From: DATAGF01 sp963819845
Lineage (GTDB): Bacteria > Actinomycetota > Thermoleophilia > Miltoncostaeales > Miltoncostaeaceae
Direction: 5' to 3'
Length of the DNA stretch: 64,000 nucleotides
NCBI GenBank assembly: GCA_963819845.1
Contig: CAWFXQ010000012.1
Span: 62,001 to 126,000, forward strand
Part shown: piece after piece, positions 51,960-60,348 of the stretch
Layout: the number at the start of each line of letters is the position of its first letter
Numbering within the stretch: position 1 is the stretch's first letter
The notes under the pieces: model-generated
What the model saw: only the letters and a program-made list of their open reading frames with translations
What the model was told of the DNA's origin: nothing
Databases searched by the model: none
Translations under genes and position numbers: made by a program

Positions 51960-52825
51960 CGCCCACCCGTGCGTCGTCGCGCGGGCCCGCCACGGAGCCC
52001 GGACAGCGAGGCCAGGAGGTCCGGTGGCGGCGGCGCGGATGGAGGGGTGACGATGCGAATCTCGTCGATCACGACGGATGGTGGGAGCGCCACGGTCGGC
52101 TGGGGGGCGGGCGCGCTCACCGCCGGCACAGTCGTCGGCGGAGGAGCGGCGGTCACGGCGGTGGCGACCCGTGCGGGCGCGTGGAGCGCGTGGGCCTGCG
52201 GCGCGGCGGTCACCGGCACCGCCGCCCCGTCGGACGGCGGGCCCGGCGCGGTGTTCGGCGCGGAGAGGACGGCCTCCGGGCGCCGGGCGCCGGTGCCCGG
52301 CCGGGGCGGCCGAGCCGGGTCCCAGGCATCCACCATGGCCGCCGGCCGGAGCCCCTGCTCGGCGCCAGGCCGCTGCGGGACGGACGCGACGACCCGCGGG
52401 CGGCGAGCGAGGAGCGGCCAGCCGGTCGGCCCGTCGGCCGGTGCCCCGGCAGGTGCGCCGGCCGGTGCGTCCACGGTGACGGACGTCGGCGTCGGAGACG
52501 GGGATGGGCGCCGCTCGACGCCGGCCTCCGGGGACGGCCCCGGGTCGGCGGTCCCGGGGGGCCGCTCCGTGGCTCGCGTGGGGTGGAGTGACGCCGTCGG
52601 TGGAGCGGCCGTGCCTGCCGTCGCGTCCCGGCGCGACTGCGGGCGCACCTCGGGAGGGCGAGCAACGGTGGTCGCGCCGACCGCCGCCGTCTCGCCCAGG
52701 GGCGCCACGGCCGCCTCGCGGATCCCCTCGTCGATCGTGGGCGCGGCCCACGCCCCGACGGCGGGGCGGCCGGCGCGGGCGATCAGCCGGAGGGCGCTCG
52801 TCGCAGCGCCGCCGACGGTGCTCAT
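51947..52825 (-). CDS. Pro/Ala/Thr-rich disordered protein of the eCIS operon
   Basis: A 292-aa protein with only about 45 residues at each end that look ordered (TSALRLIARAGRPAVGAWAA at the start, SVVIDEIRIVTPPSAPPPPD near the end) and a long Pro/Ala/Thr/Val-rich centre. ATGA overlap with the gene before. No known family. By position it could be a short tape measure, a luminal cargo or an assembly linker; the cluster has no other tape-measure candidate. Confidence 0.6.
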   Translation of the reverse strand: MSTVGGAATSALRLIARAGRPAVGAWAAPTIDEGIREAAVAPLGETAAVGATTVARPPEVRPQSRRDATAGTAAPPTASLHPTRATERPPGTADPGPSPEAGVERRPSPSPTPTSVTVDAPAGAPAGAPADGPTGWPLLARRPRVVASVPQRPGAEQGLRPAAMVDAWDPARPPRPGTGARRPEAVLSAPNTAPGPPSDGAAVPVTAAPQAHALHAPARVATAVTAAPPPTTVPAVSAPAPQPTVALPPSVVIDEIRIVTPPSAPPPPDLLASLSGLRGGPARRRTGGRWQA

Positions 52826-53478
52826 CGCTCACCGGCGATCAGCGCCGACAGGCGGCGGCGGCGGATCTTCGGCAGCGCCTCGATCTCGGCCAGGGTCCAC
52901 CGGTAGGTGGCGGCGATGAGATGGATCTCGCGATCCCGCTCGCGAGCGCACTGGTCCAGCCGCTCGAGCGCGAGCCGCTCGACATCGGCCTCCACCGCGA
53001 GCATCCGGCCGCACTCGCTGCACGCGATGAGGACGGGCCCGCAGAGCGAGTCGTCCACGAACGAGAGGTCGTCCGGGGTCGGCGCGCGACGCGGCGACCC
53101 GACGACGCAGCGCTGAAGCAGCTCCCGCACCGCCGCCTGCGGATCGTCGGGCAGGTCGCGCAGGTCGGCGTAGGTGGGCTCACGGACGCCGCCGCCGGAG
53201 GCAAGGAGCGCAACGCGTGGCGTGGGCGCCGGCGTCGCCTGCGGCGTCAGGGTCGCGCCGCTCAGGGTGCCGCAATCGGGGCACTCGGCGATCAGCTCGA
53301 TCTCCCGCGCGGAGATGGTCCGCGCGAGCGCGAGCAGCCCGCGATCCCCCACGCCGACCGGCAGCGACGCCGCATCGTCCCACCCGGCCGCCTCGAGCAC
53401 CCGGATCGCCTGGTCGAGCTCGGTGGCGGCCTCCGCCATGGCGCCGAGCACGCGGCTCTGCTGACCGTCCGATCTCAT
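52822..53478 (-). CDS. T4-type baseplate/zinc-ribbon-like eCIS protein
   Basis: A 218-aa protein. Two Cys pairs, CPDCG and CSECG, separated by about 80 residues, may form a zinc site. The N-terminal helix (GAMAEAATELDQAIRVLEAA) and the C-terminal LIAATYRWTLAEIEALPKIRR match proteins placed between tube and cap genes in many eCIS loci and grouped with T4 baseplate proteins. Exact role unknown. It is 17 bp from the tube gene. Confidence 0.65.
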   Translation of the reverse strand: MRSDGQQSRVLGAMAEAATELDQAIRVLEAAGWDDAASLPVGVGDRGLLALARTISAREIELIAECPDCGTLSGATLTPQATPAPTPRVALLASGGGVREPTYADLRDLPDDPQAAVRELLQRCVVGSPRRAPTPDDLSFVDDSLCGPVLIACSECGRMLAVEADVERLALERLDQCARERDREIHLIAATYRWTLAEIEALPKIRRRRLSALIAGER

Positions 53479-53495
53479 CGCCGGCGTGAGACGGC

Positions 53496-53990
53496 TCAGG
53501 TCTCGGTGGGCTCGACCACCGAGACGTCGCGCTCCCAGCCCTCGACCTCGAGCTTGAGCATCTCGATCGCCACCCCGGCGGTGCCGGCGTCGAGCGCCGG
53601 GACCGGGGAGTATTCCGAGGGCCAGCAGCGCAGGAGCGTGTAGGAGAGCACCTTCTGGTCGGCCTCGTTGTAGACGTCGAGGATCAGGTCCTTGCGGAAG
53701 TTCTTGAGCGAGATTGGGCTGGCGAGCGAATGGACGAGGTTGGCCCACTTCTCGAACTCGGGGTCGTGGGTCACGCCCCGCTCCAGGGTCACCGCGTCGT
53801 AGGTGGTCTTGCCCGGGCTCTTGCGCTCGTGCGAGGGGTCGCCGCCGTTGCGGTGCGCCACGGGCTCGGTGGTGCGCTTGAGGGTGCCCACCTTGGAGAC
53901 CCCGGCAACGTACTGGCCGTCCCACTTCACGCGGAAGATGAAGGCCTTGTAGGGGTCGAACCGGTGGGCGTTGACGGTGAAAGAGGCCAT
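53496..53990 (-). CDS. inner tube protein (Afp1/Afp5-like)
   Basis: A 164-aa protein: NAHRFDPYKAFIFRVKWDGQ at the start, then GVSKVGTLKRTTEPVAHRNG and ITLERG-like AVTLERGVTHDPEFEKWANL, the Hcp/gp19-type tube family. Hexamers stack to form the channel. GAGGAG precedes the ATG. Only one tube gene exists here, while Afp and PVC have two or three. Confidence 0.92.
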   Translation of the reverse strand: MASFTVNAHRFDPYKAFIFRVKWDGQYVAGVSKVGTLKRTTEPVAHRNGGDPSHERKSPGKTTYDAVTLERGVTHDPEFEKWANLVHSLASPISLKNFRKDLILDVYNEADQKVLSYTLLRCWPSEYSPVPALDAGTAGVAIEMLKLEVEGWERDVSVVEPTET

Positions 53991-53991
53991 C

Positions 53992-55926
53992 TCACTCCTC
54001 CAGCTGGGAGATCTGGGTGATCGTGATGAAGACGAACTCGGCCGGCTTGAGGGGCGCGAAGCCGACGAGGACGTTGACGCGGCCGAGATCGATCTCCGAC
54101 TGGGGGTTGATCGTCTCGTCGCAGATGACGAGGAAGCTGTCGGCCTCCGACCGCGCCGTGCTCTGCTGGAACGCGCCCTGCCGGAAGAGTCCGCGCATGA
54201 AGGTGCCCACCGCCAGGCGCAGCTGGGCCCAGAGGTCGGGGTCGTTGGGCTCGAAGACCGCGAACTGGGTGCCGAGGTACAGCGAGCTCGCGATGAAGTC
54301 CGTGACGCGACGCACCGGGACGTACTTGAACTCGGAACCGGCCGTGTCGTCGCCCTTCAGCGTGCGCGCGCCCCAGATCACCGTGCCCGCTCCCGGGAAC
54401 GTGCGCAGCGCGTTGATGCCGCGGGGGTTGAGCACCCCGGAGATCGTGTCGTCCGTGTTCTGGGTGAGCCCGCTGATGCCGACGATGCCGGCCTGCCGTC
54501 CGGCGGGCGCCTTCCAGATGCCGCGCGTGCTGTCGGTACGCGCGAAGACACCCGCCACGGCTCCGCAGGCGGGCAGGTCGAGGGTCGCGCGCACCCCACC
54601 GGGCTTGGTCTCCGCCACGGACAGGCGCGGGTAGTACATGGCGCCGTGCTCGCCGAGGGCGGTCAGCGTGCCCAGGCTCGGCGGGCTCGTCGGCAGGCTG
54701 CTGAAGCCGCCCGTGGGGGTGTCGACGATGAGGAAGGCGCGCTCGCCCTTGCAGTAGGCGATGGCCTTGGAGACCTCGACGTCGTTGGCGGAGGTGAGGC
54801 CCGGAAGGCACAGCAGGTTGAACCTCGGGAACAGGAGCGCGCCGAGCGAGAACACGCCTCCCACCCCTCCAAAGGGCACGACATCGGCGGCGGTGACGTC
54901 CGAGCCGTCGTTGCCTCCGCCGAAGCCGATCGGCCCATCCGTCGTGGCCGCCGGTCGCAGCGCGGACGAGCCGGAGACCTCGACGCCGCCGTAGGCGCGC
55001 CCGAGCTGGAGGTCCTGGCTGAGGTCGCCCGCCGGCGCCGGCGTGACCACCACGCTCGAGTCGATGTCGCCGTTGGCCGACTCGATCTTCAGCACCCCGC
55101 TCGAGTGCGACGCGGTGGCCTGGCCGGCGCTCGGGAGCAGGGCGGTCAGCTCGGTCACGATGTCGGCGCGCGTCCTGTTGGTCGGCGCGGTGCTGGCGGG
55201 GAACAGCACCAGGTCCACCGCGGGACCGAAGTCCACCGAGACGCGAAGGGTTGACCGGCCGGGGGCGATCTCCAGCGAGCTCGGGATCGCGGCGGCCCCG
55301 GTGGAGGAGCCCCTGGCCGTCGAGGTGAGCGCCGTGGGCAGCGACGGCGTCACGAGCGTCGAGGCCGCGATCGCGTTCAGGGCGTATCGCGGGTGCTTGG
55401 GCGACATGGAGAGGCCCGTGTAGGTCTCCAGAGCGCTCAGCGTCGGGGCGTTGGTGCGAGGGTCGAGCACCGTGTACCGCACGACGAGGGTGAACAGGTC
55501 GTCCGGGTTGCCGGACCCCGCGCGGTCGACCTCCGCCTGCAGACCGACGCTGCCCGTGAAGTCGGCCCAGGTGCCGACGCCCTTGGCGGTCAGGGTCAGA
55601 ACATCGACCCCTGTCGTCAGGACGTCCTTGAGGACGGCCGACGACGCCTTGGCCCCGGCGCCGGCCACGCGGACGACGATCGCCTCGGCCCCACCGTTGG
55701 CGAAGAAGTGCTGCACGACGTGGCCCATCGGCCGGTCCTGGTCGAGCGCCGGGCCGAACGCGCGGACATAGTCGGCGACGCTGAAGATGCGGACCGGCGC
55801 GTTGACCGGCCCGCGTGCCGCTGCCCCCACGAACGCCGTGACCGATGTGCTGACGCCGACGATGGTGTGGACGCCCGAAGGGCGTTCCTCGATGTAGACG
55901 CCCGGGTAGGTGGGCTGCACAGGCAT
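53992..55926 (-). CDS. contractile sheath protein (Afp2-4-like)
   Basis: A 644-aa protein from the ATG at 55926 with GGAGGAG upstream. It begins PTYPGVYIEERPSGVHTIVG and contains TSVTAFVGAAARGPVNAPVRIFS, the tail-sheath signature. The C-terminal domain has TISGVLNPRGINALRTFPGAG and ends FAPLKPAEFVFITITQISQL, the handshake strands that link subunits. Single sheath gene, first structural gene of the operon. Confidence 0.95.
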   Translation of the reverse strand: MPVQPTYPGVYIEERPSGVHTIVGVSTSVTAFVGAAARGPVNAPVRIFSVADYVRAFGPALDQDRPMGHVVQHFFANGGAEAIVVRVAGAGAKASSAVLKDVLTTGVDVLTLTAKGVGTWADFTGSVGLQAEVDRAGSGNPDDLFTLVVRYTVLDPRTNAPTLSALETYTGLSMSPKHPRYALNAIAASTLVTPSLPTALTSTARGSSTGAAAIPSSLEIAPGRSTLRVSVDFGPAVDLVLFPASTAPTNRTRADIVTELTALLPSAGQATASHSSGVLKIESANGDIDSSVVVTPAPAGDLSQDLQLGRAYGGVEVSGSSALRPAATTDGPIGFGGGNDGSDVTAADVVPFGGVGGVFSLGALLFPRFNLLCLPGLTSANDVEVSKAIAYCKGERAFLIVDTPTGGFSSLPTSPPSLGTLTALGEHGAMYYPRLSVAETKPGGVRATLDLPACGAVAGVFARTDSTRGIWKAPAGRQAGIVGISGLTQNTDDTISGVLNPRGINALRTFPGAGTVIWGARTLKGDDTAGSEFKYVPVRRVTDFIASSLYLGTQFAVFEPNDPDLWAQLRLAVGTFMRGLFRQGAFQQSTARSEADSFLVICDETINPQSEIDLGRVNVLVGFAPLKPAEFVFITITQISQLEE

Positions 55927-55986
55927 TGGGTCTCCTCCGCGAGAGCGCGACACCTCGGCCGCAGTCGCGGCGAGTCTGCGTGGCCT

Positions 55987-56049
55987 GCGTCACCCGGGCG
56001 CCTCCCGGCGCATCTCCGCGCCGTCACCGAGGCGTCACCCAGCCGTCAC
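55987..56049 (-). promoter_or_regulatory. SARP-type heptamer direct repeats before the sheath gene
   Basis: On the minus strand GTGACGG (56049-56043), GTGACGC (56038-56032) and GTGACGG (56027-56021) are exactly 11 bp apart with 4-bp spacers; another GTGACGC is at 55993-55987, 34 bp on. SARP regulators bind heptameric direct repeats with an 11-bp period, and a SARP gene ends 26 bp upstream. No good -10 box is seen at the usual distance. Confidence 0.6.
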
Positions 56050-56074
56050 GCCCTGATCGCCGGCGACGGGACCG

Positions 56075-56779
56075 TTATGCGGTGCGGTCGGTGACGAGCG
56101 CCTGCATCTGGTGGGAGGGCTCGAGCCGGAGCTCGGCGCGCAGCCGATCGCGGTACGCCGCGTAGTGGCGCATCGCCTCGCCCTGATTGCCCTCGGCCAG
56201 GTGTGCGCGCACCACCAGGCGATGGATGCTCTCCCGGAGCGGATCGGCCCTCAGCGCCCCGAGCAGCAGGTCGAGCATCGTCCCGTACCGGCCGAACTCC
56301 AGCAGGTGCTCGGCCCGCGATTCCACCGCGTGCATGCGCAGCTGATGGATGCGCTCGCGCTCGCTGTCGAGCCAGTCCTCGTACCAGTCCGGAAGCAGCT
56401 CACCTGCCTCACATGTCCCGTCGAGGTCGTCGGCATCCGCCCCAGCGAGCAGCCGCCGCGCCGCAGCGACGAGCTCTCGCACGTCAACGACCACCTCCCG
56501 GGAGAGCCCGACGTGCGTGGCGGTGGCCTCGACAACCCGACACCCGGGCCGCCGCAGTCGCCACAAGGCGGAGCGCAGGTTCGCGCACGAGCGCTCCTCG
56601 CCGACGTCGAGCCAGAGCGCGCCGGCGACGTGGACCCGCAGCAGGGGACGCTCTTGGAGCGCGAGGAACGCCAGGAGCCGCTGCGAGCTGAGCGGCAGCG
56701 ACACCGGCTCATCGCCATGCCAGAGCTCGAACCCGTTCAGCAGGCTCAGGCGCACTCGCGCCGGGCGCGCGTCAGGCAT
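56075..56779 (-). CDS. SARP (AfsR/BTAD) transcriptional regulator of the eCIS operon
   Basis: A 234-aa protein from the ATG at 56779. Residues 6-95 are the SARP winged helix (RLSLLNGFELWHGDEPVSLP, LLAFLALQERPLLRVHVAGA, CANLRSALWRLRRPG); residues 100-234 are the BTAD helical domain (LPDWYEDWLDSERERIHQLR, LRESIHRLVVRAHLAEGNQG, YRDRLRAELRLEPSHQM). No ATPase or TPR follows, so it is a small SARP such as ActII-ORF4. It is the first gene of the eCIS strand, with the 148-bp gap that carries the heptamers before the sheath gene, so it most likely activates the operon. Confidence 0.88.
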   Translation of the reverse strand: MPDARPARVRLSLLNGFELWHGDEPVSLPLSSQRLLAFLALQERPLLRVHVAGALWLDVGEERSCANLRSALWRLRRPGCRVVEATATHVGLSREVVVDVRELVAAARRLLAGADADDLDGTCEAGELLPDWYEDWLDSERERIHQLRMHAVESRAEHLLEFGRYGTMLDLLLGALRADPLRESIHRLVVRAHLAEGNQGEAMRHYAAYRDRLRAELRLEPSHQMQALVTDRTA

Positions 56780-57525
56780 CGCCCGGCGGGTCCGCCTCGA
56801 CGCCCCCCGTCCATCCCGCTGGGAGGGCGTTGCCGGCATGGGCCCGCGCGCGCTGGCGCGCCGGCGCGATCGGCGGCAGGACGTCGCCCGGGCGCACCCC
56901 TCCACCTCTGCGAGGCGTTGACGTGCGCGACCGGGCTGCCGTATCTTCACGACAGTCTTGTGCCAGCGTGTGGTTGCGCCGAGCGTGATCAGGCTGACGT
57001 GAACGGTTTCGACAGACCACGGCCATAGCGCACGGGTCATGGCGGTACCCGAAACGTTGGTAGCTCGAAGGGTTCGACTCCCGGCATAAGGCAACTGGAC
57101 CGTCGCCCCCGCGGGGTCCGCCTGTCGTCGCGTCCTCGATCTCCATCGGGCTGCCGGCGGAGCTGTACGCGGGAGCCGTCGCGAGGCCGGCGTCCCGTGC
57201 GGTCGTGTGGAACAGCGCATTGCGGTCGATCCCCGGCACCGTCGCGCCCACCCACCTCAAGATGCGATCAGAGATCGATCGTCACATCGACACACCCCGG
57301 GATCAAGGCACACCCTCGGTTTTTTGGCGTATCGCTCTCAGGAGCGGTGCGGCACCGCCCTTGTGAGGTACGCGCCCTCACCCGCTTTGCGGTTCCTGGC
57401 GAGAGTTGGGGGTCGGCCGCTTTCATCGACTCGCCCCGCGTCCCCACCGTGCGTGCGGCGCTGCGTCCTGGGGGACTGCGCCTGCCCGGTCATCGGCTCA
57501 CCGGGGCCCCGTCCGAGCGAGGTGC
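56780..57525. other. gene-free stretch with a tRNA-like fragment
   Basis: No frame shows coding character. On the plus strand a TTGACG (56918-56923), 18-bp spacer and TATCTT (56942-56947) form a promoter-like pair, and about 100 bp later GGTTTCGACAG (near 57005) and GGGTTCGACTCCCGG (near 57070) resemble tmRNA or tRNA pieces, but they do not fold into a complete molecule that I can support. Confidence 0.3.
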
Positions 57526-57846
57526 TCAGGCGGGCAGCTCGAACGGCCAGGGGCGCAGTTCCATGCGCATACGCCGGTACGGCGACAGCCCGTTCTCCAT
57601 GGCGGCGATCATCATCTCCGCGCCCTCGCGGGTCGCCCACACTCCGGCCTCGGGCAGGGCCTTACTGATTCCGCACATGCCCAGGCTGAGCACGCGCAGC
57701 CAGTTCGGCGTCGCGTTGTAGAAAACGCACCATGCGGTGCCCTCAGGCTCCTGCGTGCTCAGTTCGTTCAGACGAACCGCGAGGTCGTCGTGGTTAGCCT
57801 CGATCCGTTCGCTGGCCTCGATCTGGTTCTGAACGAAGGTTTCCAC
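57526..57846 (-). CDS. hypothetical protein (106 aa)
   Basis: A 106-aa soluble protein from a GTG at 57846 with AAGGAG upstream. It reads VQNQIEASERIEANHDDLAV at the start, then TAWCVFYNATPNWLRVLSLG and GVWATREGAEMMIAAMENGL. Helix-strand mix, no motif known to me. Codon use is less GC-biased than in the eCIS genes, which suits a recent arrival. Confidence 0.6.
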   Translation of the reverse strand: METFVQNQIEASERIEANHDDLAVRLNELSTQEPEGTAWCVFYNATPNWLRVLSLGMCGISKALPEAGVWATREGAEMMIAAMENGLSPYRRMRMELRPWPFELPA

Positions 57847-58052
57847 GGTGTCCGCTCCTTGGCTCGTATGACTCGGTCATCGGCCCGCCGCTTCGGACAC
57901 CCAACCCGCCCCCCATTAGGTGACGGACAAGTGATTTCACGCCCTGCACGGGCCGGCACCCCCACGCATCGTCCGCCGGAAGCGCGGTGACGTCTCTCCC
58001 TCCGGCGGCGGCGTACCAGTACGGTCATGCCCCAGCGCTTAGGGAGGCTTTC

Positions 58053-58592
58053 GTGACTACAGCGGAGGAGATCCAGGAGCTCGCCGAGCAGAAGCTTCAG
58101 AACCGCTTCGGCGTGCGGAAGGAGCTGAAGACCCTCCACGAGCTACTGCACGAGGGCGAGACCGTGCTCAACCTCGGCTCCGGCGTCTACGGCGGCGGAC
58201 AAGGACTCGTCGTCGTGACCGATGAGCGGGTGATCTTCTACGCCAAGAGCCTCGGGACGTCGCGCCGGGAGGACTTCCGCTTCTCGAAGATCAGCTCCGT
58301 CCAGAGCGAGACCGGCATGCTCGGTCATGGGACGCTGGTCATCTTCGCTTCCGGGAACAAGGCCGTCATCCATTCGATCTATCCCCAGGAGCGGGCGGGG
58401 GAGGTCGGCGACTACGTGCGGTCGCGCCTCGCTGCTGATTCGCCAGCCGTGGCGGCGCAGGGGCCGGGATCGGCCCCGACCGACGCTGATCCCACGGAGC
58501 GGCTCCGCCGTCTGAAGTCGATGCTCGACGAGGGCCTGATCAGCGCAGAAGAGTACGAGGAGAAGCGGAGCGCGATCCTCCGCGAGCTGTAG
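58053..58592 (+). CDS. PH-like and SHOCT domain protein
   Basis: A 179-aa protein from the GTG at 58053 (AGGGAGG upstream); the frame is open further to 57987 but lacks a better start. Residues about 30-120 form a bacterial PH-like fold (EGETVLNLGSGVYGGGQGLV, VVTDERVIFYAKSLG, DFRFSKISSVQSETGMLGHG). The last 32 residues are a SHOCT motif (RLRRLKSMLDEGLISAEEYEEKR). Such proteins are small cytoplasmic oligomers of unknown role. Confidence 0.8.
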   Translation: MTTAEEIQELAEQKLQNRFGVRKELKTLHELLHEGETVLNLGSGVYGGGQGLVVVTDERVIFYAKSLGTSRREDFRFSKISSVQSETGMLGHGTLVIFASGNKAVIHSIYPQERAGEVGDYVRSRLAADSPAVAAQGPGSAPTDADPTERLRRLKSMLDEGLISAEEYEEKRSAILREL

Positions 58593-58697
58593 GAACCAGG
58601 GGCCAAGAGGCGCAGGCCCGGTCCTCGGCGACGTGCTCGGCGGCGAGACCGTGAGGGCGGCCGAGCCTCGATCGTCGTCGGCGGGCGATCGTCCTAG

Positions 58698-59758
58698 GTG
58701 TCCTACCCACGGACGTTGTGAACGCGGCTGATCGGCGGCCGGTCCCCCAGCGAGCGGTGGAGTCGGCGCCGATTGTAGGTCCTGACCCAGCTCGAGAGCG
58801 CCCGCGCACGCACCGCCGATGAGGGCCACTCGTGGGCGTAGGCCCATTCGGCCTTGAGCGTCTGGATGAAGCGCTCGGCTTTGCCGTTCCAGCGCGGCGT
58901 GTAGGGCGGGGTCACGATGTGGCGCGCGCCCGCCCTCGCCAGGGCCCCTTGGAAGACGGCGGCGCTGCGGTAGTTGCGCGCTCCGTCGGTCATGACCGCC
59001 TCGGCCGGCCCCAGCCCGGCCTCGGCAAAGTGGGCCAGGGCCCGCCCAAGGAAGCGGCACAGGTGGGCGCGCGCTCGTCGGCGTGCTGCTCGACATAGGC
59101 GTAGCGGCTGTTGTCGTTGACGGCCACGTGCATGAAGACCTGTCCCATGCCGTCGTTCAGGTGCGAGCCGGCCACCCGGCCCCGGGTGCGATGCCCGGGT
59201 CGGCCAAAGCGCGCCAGGCGGGCCGTGTCGATGTGGATCAGCGCCCCCGCCCGGGCCCAATCGTAGCGTCGGGTCATTGGCCGAGGGCCACTGCGGCGGC
59301 GCGAGAGCCCGTGGCGGTGCAGGACCTTGTAGATCGTCGAGCGGGCCCGGGCGCAGATGTGGGCCAGGCGCCCTGGACCGAGGTTGGTCGTGGCCCGGGC
59401 GGCGAGGATCGGGGCCTCGGCCTCGGCGCTCAGGGCCCGGGGTGAGCGATGGGGGCGGCTGGAGCGGTCGGCCAGTCAGGCGCCGCTGTGCCGCTCGGCC
59501 GCACCCGCGCCGACCCAGCGGTGCCACCAGCGATGGGCGGTGGCCGGGGCGACGCTCAGGGCCGCCGCGGCGGCCCTGATGCTCATGCCCTGCTCGATCA
59601 GGCCCACCAGGCGACGACGGCCGGCCAATCCGAGGGCCGCGTTAGCGTGCAGCTGCATCCGGGTCTCCTTTCGAGGAGGTGTCGGTCGTGGCGACCCACA
59701 GCCTCACCGGAGGCCCGGATGCCTCCTCAGCCGTTCACAACGTGTGTGGGCGCTGCAT
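58698..59758 (-). mobile_element. IS481-family-like insertion sequence, inactive
   Basis: A 1,061-bp element flanked by CTAG on both sides (58694-58697 and 59759-59762), the target known for IS481. Imperfect terminal inverted repeats share CCCAC..ACGTTGTGAACG and GGCTGA near each end. It carries one transposase gene that is broken. Confidence 0.82.
58703..59658 (-). pseudogene. IS481-type DDE transposase, nonsense and frameshift
   Basis: N-terminal helix-turn-helix (QLHANAALGLAGRRRLVGLI, MSIRAAAAALSVAPATAHRWW). A TGA at 59478-59476 replaces a Trp codon just before LADRSSRPHRSPRALSAEAE; the frame then continues (TIYKVLHRHGLSRRR, LIHIDTARLARFGRPGHRTR with the first catalytic Asp). A -1 shift near 59070 leads to HLCRFLGRALAHFAEAGLGP, MTDGARNYRS (second Asp) and WNGKAERFIQTLKAEWAYA (Glu), ending at 58703. 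All three catalytic residues survive but the chain cannot be made. Confidence 0.82.
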
Positions 59759-60082
59759 CTAGGAGGCGACCCCGGGCGCCAGGTCGAGCGCGGTCAGCGT
59801 GCCGTCGCGCACGTCGCCCGCCAGCAGGCCGTCCTGGATCCGCGCCATCAGCTCGTTGGCCCGCCGCACGGCGGCCTGCGAGATGCGCTGGTTGATCAGG
59901 AGCTGGGTCGTCGTGAGCGTGATCTGGCCCGGGTCGCCGGCGCTGGCCGGGGCGACGATCGTGGCCGAGGCGGCCGGGGCCGAGGCCGGAGGCGGGGCGG
60001 CCAGCACCCGCAGGCCGGCACCCCGCTCGGGACCCAGTTCCGCATCTCGGACATGGGCCCGCCGGCCTCGCCGATTCGTCAC
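59759..60082 (-). CDS. secreted-type protein truncated by the IS element
   Basis: A 107-aa frame from a GTG at 60082. After a low-complexity start comes TTTQLLINQRISQAAVRRAN and DGLLAGDVRDGTLTALDLAP, a module shared with the next gene (RINQRISQAAVKRANRAN). The stop is the TAG of the IS target CTAG, so the original 3' end was removed by the insertion. The true start is unsure. Confidence 0.5.
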   Translation of the reverse strand: MTNRRGRRAHVRDAELGPERGAGLRVLAAPPPASAPAASATIVAPASAGDPGQITLTTTQLLINQRISQAAVRRANELMARIQDGLLAGDVRDGTLTALDLAPGVAS

Positions 60083-60348
60083 GTCCTCAATAACCGGCGC
60101 ATGTCACCCGCCGATCACGGCCGCCTCACGGGCTCGAGCCGTACCACCTGCTCGCTGGTCGACGGCCGGTCGAGCGACCTGCCGTCGCGCGTCGATCGAG
60201 TCGCCTGGCGCACCACGCGACCATGATCGGCCTCAAGGGCAAAGATTGCGCCGGAATCGCCCATCGGGTCGCGAACCACTCGACGGCACGAGCATGATCC
60301 CTTGGCCGTGGGGTAGTCCGTTCACGCTCTCTCAACGATGGAGGACCG

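Noticed and set aside
34192..56779. The contractile cluster as a type VI secretion system or a prophage
   Set aside because: No TssJLM membrane complex or ClpV; no capsid, portal, terminase, lysis or integrase genes; DUF4255 cap, J-like pair, CIS-tube adaptor and eCIS-type AAA+ ATPase point to eCIS.
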